A DNA stretch of 64,000 nt from assembly GCF_036169555.1 (NCBI RefSeq), contig NZ_CP108032.1, positions 7,192,001 through 7,256,000 of the forward strand. The letters run 5' to 3'. Numbering within the stretch: position 1 is the stretch's first letter; each line of letters opens with the position of its first letter. Positions 61,115-64,000 of this stretch are shown here, piece after piece. Made by a program: the position numbers and the translations under genes. Below the pieces are notes generated by a model, which had not been told where the DNA came from, made no database searches, and saw only the letters and a list, made by a program, of their open reading frames with translations. The DNA is from Streptomyces sp. NBC_00306. Its GTDB lineage: Bacteria; Actinomycetota; Actinomycetes; Streptomycetales; Streptomycetaceae.

Positions 61115-61960
61115 ATGCCACACCTCATGCCGCAGACAGTCGCGGAACTGACCGACGCCGTACTGTCGGACGCCCACGGTCCCGCCCCCAGGAATCTGGC
61201 CGTCAACAGCGCCTTCTGGCTCTACCACACCACCCGGCTCGCCGGGGGCGAGGCCACGTACCACAACCACTACCTTGTGCTCCGGGTCGGGCACGCCTTC
61301 GGCGCCTGCTCCTTCGAAGCCGGTGAACTCGCCCCCGACTTCTGCGAGAACGCCTCCGGCCACACCCTCGACACGCTGCTGCGCCACGAGTCCGCCCCGG
61401 TCCGTGTCGCCGCACTCGACGCCTACCTCTCCCACGTGCGTCCGCACCGCGATGCGCCCGATGCCGAACCGGTCACCCTTCCGGCCGGGACGCCGGAGAT
61501 CCGTGCCCGGGCCCGCGACGCCTCCGTCGCCGGTCTCCTCGACATCGAGCCGGGCGCGAAGGTGGCCCTCATCGGCGTGGTCAATCCGCTCGTCGCGGCG
61601 ATACGCGACCGCGGAGGTGTGTGCCTGCCCTGCGACCTCAATCTGCGCACCACCCAGTGGGGCGACCGGGTCGGCGACGACATGACCGAGGTGCTGGGCC
61701 AAGCCGATGCCGTCGTGGCGACCGGTATGACCCTGAGCAACGGCACGTTCGACCTGATCCTCGAGCACTGCCGCGAGCAGGGCGTCCCCCTGGTCGTCTA
61801 CGCGCAGACGGGCAGTGCGGTCGCCCGTGCGTTCCTGTCCGGCGGAGTCACCGCACTGAACGCCGAGCCCTTCCCCTTCTCGCAGTTCAGCGCCGACCCG
61901 ACACTCATGTACCGCTACCGCGCCGACAAGCCGGTGCTCACGGGGGGAGTCGGCTCGTGA
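61115..61960 (+). CDS. DUF4213-DUF364 putative heavy-metal chelation protein
   Basis: 281 residues. The N-terminal 105 residues resemble the DUF4213 enolase-N-like domain; residues 140-281 are a Rossmann-like DUF364 domain (KVALIGVVNPLVAAIRDRGG; VVATGMTLSNGTFDLILEHC; PLVVYAQTGSAVARAFLSGG). DUF364 is annotated as a putative heavy-metal chelation domain. Possible metal ligands are the CxxC at 170-173 and His50/His52 in TYHNHY. No signal peptide, so cytoplasmic. The MFS gene overlaps its stop (GTGA). It may handle the incoming metal complex or act in synthesis. Confidence 0.8.
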   Translation: MPHLMPQTVAELTDAVLSDAHGPAPRNLAVNSAFWLYHTTRLAGGEATYHNHYLVLRVGHAFGACSFEAGELAPDFCENASGHTLDTLLRHESAPVRVAALDAYLSHVRPHRDAPDAEPVTLPAGTPEIRARARDASVAGLLDIEPGAKVALIGVVNPLVAAIRDRGGVCLPCDLNLRTTQWGDRVGDDMTEVLGQADAVVATGMTLSNGTFDLILEHCREQGVPLVVYAQTGSAVARAFLSGGVTALNAEPFPFSQFSADPTLMYRYRADKPVLTGGVGS

Positions 61961-63225
61961 CCACCGACGCCAAGACGTCGGCGACGGACCGCCGGACGGA
62001 GGAGGAGCCGCTGCCGGGCGACCTGAGGATGGCCGGTGCCCTGTGGCCCGTCCTGCTCGCCTCGGCCGTCGGCCTGCTGCCGTTCACCATCTTCAGCACC
62101 TACCTGGTGCCGATCGCGGACGAGGCGGGAAGCAGCGTCGCGGCGATGGGCGGGCTGCGCGGACTCGGCGGCCTGGCAGCCCTGTTGGTCGGCACCGCGC
62201 TCGCCCCCTTCATCGACCGCGTACGCAAGGAGTGGGCGGTCGCGGGCGGACTCGTCGCCCTCGGCGCTTCAACGGCGCTCGGTGCGAGCGGGGACTTCGT
62301 GCTGCTGGCGGTGTTCTGTCTGCTGGTCGGCGCGAGTACGTCCGTGCTGAACCCGGCCCTCACCGCGGCGGCCGCCGACCGCTTCGGTACGGGCAGGGCG
62401 GCCGGCCGGGCGGCGACCCTGGTCACAGCGGTGCAGTCGATGACCGCCATGCTCGCGGCGCCGCTCGTGGCCCTGCCCGCCCTCCTCTGGGGCTGGGAGG
62501 GAGACCTCCTCGCCGTGACCGCGGCCTCGGTTCTCCTCGCCGGGCTCTTCCTCGCACGGGCCGAGCCGAGGAAGGCCGAGGGGGGCGGGAAGGAACAACG
62601 CCTGAGCTATCTCGCCTCGTTCACGGCGCTCGGAGCGGTTCGCGGAGCCGTGCCCCTGCTTCTCATTTCCCTGCTCCGCACCGCGGTCTTCATGGGCTAC
62701 CTCGCCTATCTGGCGGCCTTCTACGACGACCGCTTCGGGCTCGACCCCGGCCTCTTCGCGTTCGTCTGGACGCTGAGCGGCGCGTCGTACTTCGTGAGCA
62801 ACCTCCTCACCGGGCGGATCACGAACTCCGCCGAACCCCGGATCAGCACCGAACGCCTGCTGGCCATCGGCCTCGTCGCTGCGCTGGTGTCGGTCGTGGG
62901 CTTCTACTTCACGCACTGGCTGCCGCTCGCCCTCACGCTCACCTCGCTGCATGCGGCGAGCCATGCCGTCGTGGCCGCGTGCGCCGTCAGTCTCCTGGTA
63001 CGGCGCTGCGGCCCGCTGCGCGGCTCGGCCCTGAGCCTCAACGCGGCGGGCCAGAGCCTCGGGGTCTTCGTCGGCGCGGCCCTGGGCGGCGCCGGTCTCG
63101 GCCTGGCGGGTTTCCCGGGCATCGCCGCCGCCTTCGGCGCCCTTGTCGTCGTGGCGCTCGGCGCGGCCGGCGTGGTGTCCCGCCACGGCGCCCAGGAACG
63201 GGAGCAGGAGGCGGCCGCCGCGTAG
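61957..63225 (+). CDS. MFS transporter (metallophore exporter candidate)
   Basis: 422 residues, about 12 helices. A polar N-terminus of 25 residues precedes GALWPVLLASAVGLLPFTIF. FIDRVRKEWAVAGGLVALGA is the loop 2-3 MFS motif. Coupled to the DUF364 gene by a GTGA overlap, so translated together with it. MFS exporters accompany many actinobacterial siderophore and zincophore clusters. The substrate is inferred from context only. Confidence 0.83.
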   Translation: MTTDAKTSATDRRTEEEPLPGDLRMAGALWPVLLASAVGLLPFTIFSTYLVPIADEAGSSVAAMGGLRGLGGLAALLVGTALAPFIDRVRKEWAVAGGLVALGASTALGASGDFVLLAVFCLLVGASTSVLNPALTAAAADRFGTGRAAGRAATLVTAVQSMTAMLAAPLVALPALLWGWEGDLLAVTAASVLLAGLFLARAEPRKAEGGGKEQRLSYLASFTALGAVRGAVPLLLISLLRTAVFMGYLAYLAAFYDDRFGLDPGLFAFVWTLSGASYFVSNLLTGRITNSAEPRISTERLLAIGLVAALVSVVGFYFTHWLPLALTLTSLHAASHAVVAACAVSLLVRRCGPLRGSALSLNAAGQSLGVFVGAALGGAGLGLAGFPGIAAAFGALVVVALGAAGVVSRHGAQEREQEAAAA

Positions 63226-63313
63226 CCGACGAGCCCCCGGCCTCGTACCGCCCGGCCGTCGTCACAGCTTTCCCCCGAACACTTCTCCTCCTACCGAAAG
63301 TGAAGGCGGCTCC

Positions 63314-64000
63314 ATGCCTCCGCCCGCGATCACCTCACCACCGGTCGGCACCGGTGAAACGGGATCAGCCGACATCCCAACATCCGCGGCCGCGACCGGT
63401 CTCAAGGGCCGACTTACCTCGTCTCATGGCCTGTTGGCGGCCTGCCTCATCCTGCTCGCCGTCCTCCTCGTCTCCGTCGTCGTGGCCATCGGTCTGGGAT
63501 CCGCGGTGATCACGCCGGGGGAGACCGCCCGGTATCTGTGGGCGGCCCTCAGCGGCGGACACATCGCCGAGGACGAGGTGACGACGTATCAGATCATCTG
63601 GCAGATCCGTGCACCGCGGGTCCTGACCGCGGCCCTCGTGGGCGCCGGGCTGAGTGCCGTCGGCGTCGCCATCCAGGCCCTGGTGCGCAACGCCCTTGCG
63701 GACCCCTTCGTCCTCGGCGTCTCCTCAGGGGCGTCCGTCGGCGCCGTCGGCGTCACGGTCACCGGCGGCCTCGCCGCGCTCGGCATCTACGCGGTGTCCG
63801 CCGGCGCCTTCATCGGCGCCCTGGTGGCGGCGGTCCTGGTCCACGCGGCCGCATCCAGCCGGGGCACGCTCTCACCGCTGCGCCTGGTCCTGACCGGAGT
63901 GGCCATGTCGCTCGGCTTCCAGGCGCTGATGAGCGTGATCATCTACGTCGCCCCGGACAGTGAGGCGACCAGCATGATCCTCCACTGGACGATGGGCAGC
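63314..64000 (+). CDS. FecCD-family metal-chelate ABC permease (3' partial)
   Basis: 229 residues are visible before the window ends; the gene continues. A polar 35-residue N-terminus, then helix HGLLAACLILLAVLLVSVVV, and the family motifs QIRAPRVLTAALVGAGLSAV, GVAIQALVRNALADPFVLGV, SSGASVGAV and RLVLTGVAMSLGFQALMSVI. These permeases (BtuC/FhuB/FecCD) import iron-siderophores, haem, cobalamin or other metal complexes. GAAGG precedes ATG 63314. It is 88 nt after the MFS gene on the same strand; binding-protein and ATPase genes are expected next. Confidence 0.9.
   Translation, partial: MPPPAITSPPVGTGETGSADIPTSAAATGLKGRLTSSHGLLAACLILLAVLLVSVVVAIGLGSAVITPGETARYLWAALSGGHIAEDEVTTYQIIWQIRAPRVLTAALVGAGLSAVGVAIQALVRNALADPFVLGVSSGASVGAVGVTVTGGLAALGIYAVSAGAFIGALVAAVLVHAAASSRGTLSPLRLVLTGVAMSLGFQALMSVIIYVAPDSEATSMILHWTMGS

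Noticed and set aside
58837..64000. Cobalamin uptake and remodelling locus (PduX plus BtuC-like permease)
   Set aside because: The CysK-like enzyme, DUF364 and MFS exporter do not fit, I noticed no Cob/Cbi gene or obvious B12-box RNA, and the strong site is Zur-like. It remains the main alternative.

Overview
This is a 64 kb stretch of a high-GC actinomycete chromosome, almost certainly Streptomyces. The evidence is the strongly G/C-biased third codon positions, the dense operons with 4-nt ATGA/GTGA overlaps, the many GTG starts, the leaderless promoters (TANNNT about 6-8 nt before the start codon), the Tat/Sec-secreted polysaccharide hydrolases, the ergothioneine and ornithine-lipid genes side by side, a secreted phospholipase A2 and a SpoIIE-type phosphatase. 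I found no rRNA, tRNA, CRISPR, prophage or insertion sequence. It reads as an ordinary chromosomal arm or core-edge region carrying small functional islands.

Layout. 1-4.0 kb: a partial GH20 hexosaminidase, a secreted CBM3-GH16 enzyme and a sugar-binding lipoprotein (amino-sugar/glucan use), with a DasR/GntR-like palindrome before the lipoprotein gene. 4.1-5.8 kb: olsB-olsA for ornithine lipids. 5.7-10.0 kb (minus): the complete ergothioneine operon egtABCD, every junction a 4-nt or shorter overlap; egtD and olsA overlap tail to tail by 106 nt. 10.1-14.7 kb: a bacterial PARG-like protein, an orphan PemK/MazF-like protein, an alpha/beta hydrolase, a 0.9 kb gene-free repeat-rich stretch and a LacI regulator. 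14.9-20.6 kb: thioredoxin, a disulfide oxidoreductase, a VOC protein, an AEC transporter, a TPR protein, pirin and a phosphoribosyltransferase. 21.0-23.9 kb: a membrane Ser/Thr kinase, a frameshifted small secreted protein and phospholipase A2. 24.1-27.4 kb: a two-gene redox operon facing a cholesterol oxidase whose promoter holds a KstR-like box.

27.6-33.5 kb: an OpuC/ProX-type osmoprotectant transporter whose ATPase gene lies apart on the other strand behind two unrecognised genes. 33.7-40 kb: a CBM35-GH5 cellulase, a proline-iminopeptidase-like hydrolase, a PIG-L deacetylase, an enoyl-CoA hydratase, a dienoyl-CoA-reductase-like SDR and an XRE-cupin regulator. 40.1-43.4 kb: an operon of a quinone oxidoreductase and two acyl-CoA dehydrogenases behind a palindrome-covered promoter. 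43.5-48.5 kb: a five-gene Nik/Dpp-type ABC importer preceded by a perfect 19-nt Fur/Nur-like palindrome. 48.7-58.5 kb: a secreted phosphodiesterase-like protein, small membrane proteins, DUF779, a PAS-GAF-PP2C phosphatase, MFS and DUF1275 membrane proteins, an SDR, an F420-type (Ddn-like) oxidoreductase and an orphan glycerol kinase.

The most interesting region is 58.8-64.0 kb (continuing beyond the window). A PduX-like GHMP kinase (minus strand) is divergent from a plus-strand operon of a CysK/SbnA-like PLP enzyme, a DUF364 'heavy-metal chelation' protein, an MFS exporter and a FecCD-type metal-chelate permease. The shared 230-nt promoter region has a 14/15 match to the Zur box over one -35 element and a weaker Zur-like site at the other promoter's start. 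I infer a zinc-regulated small-molecule metallophore system in which the kinase makes an O-phospho-amino acid, the PLP enzyme replaces the phosphate with an amine, the MFS exports the product and the FecCD system re-imports the metal complex. Its enzyme set differs from the Zur-regulated zincophores I know (coelibactin, [S,S]-EDDS).
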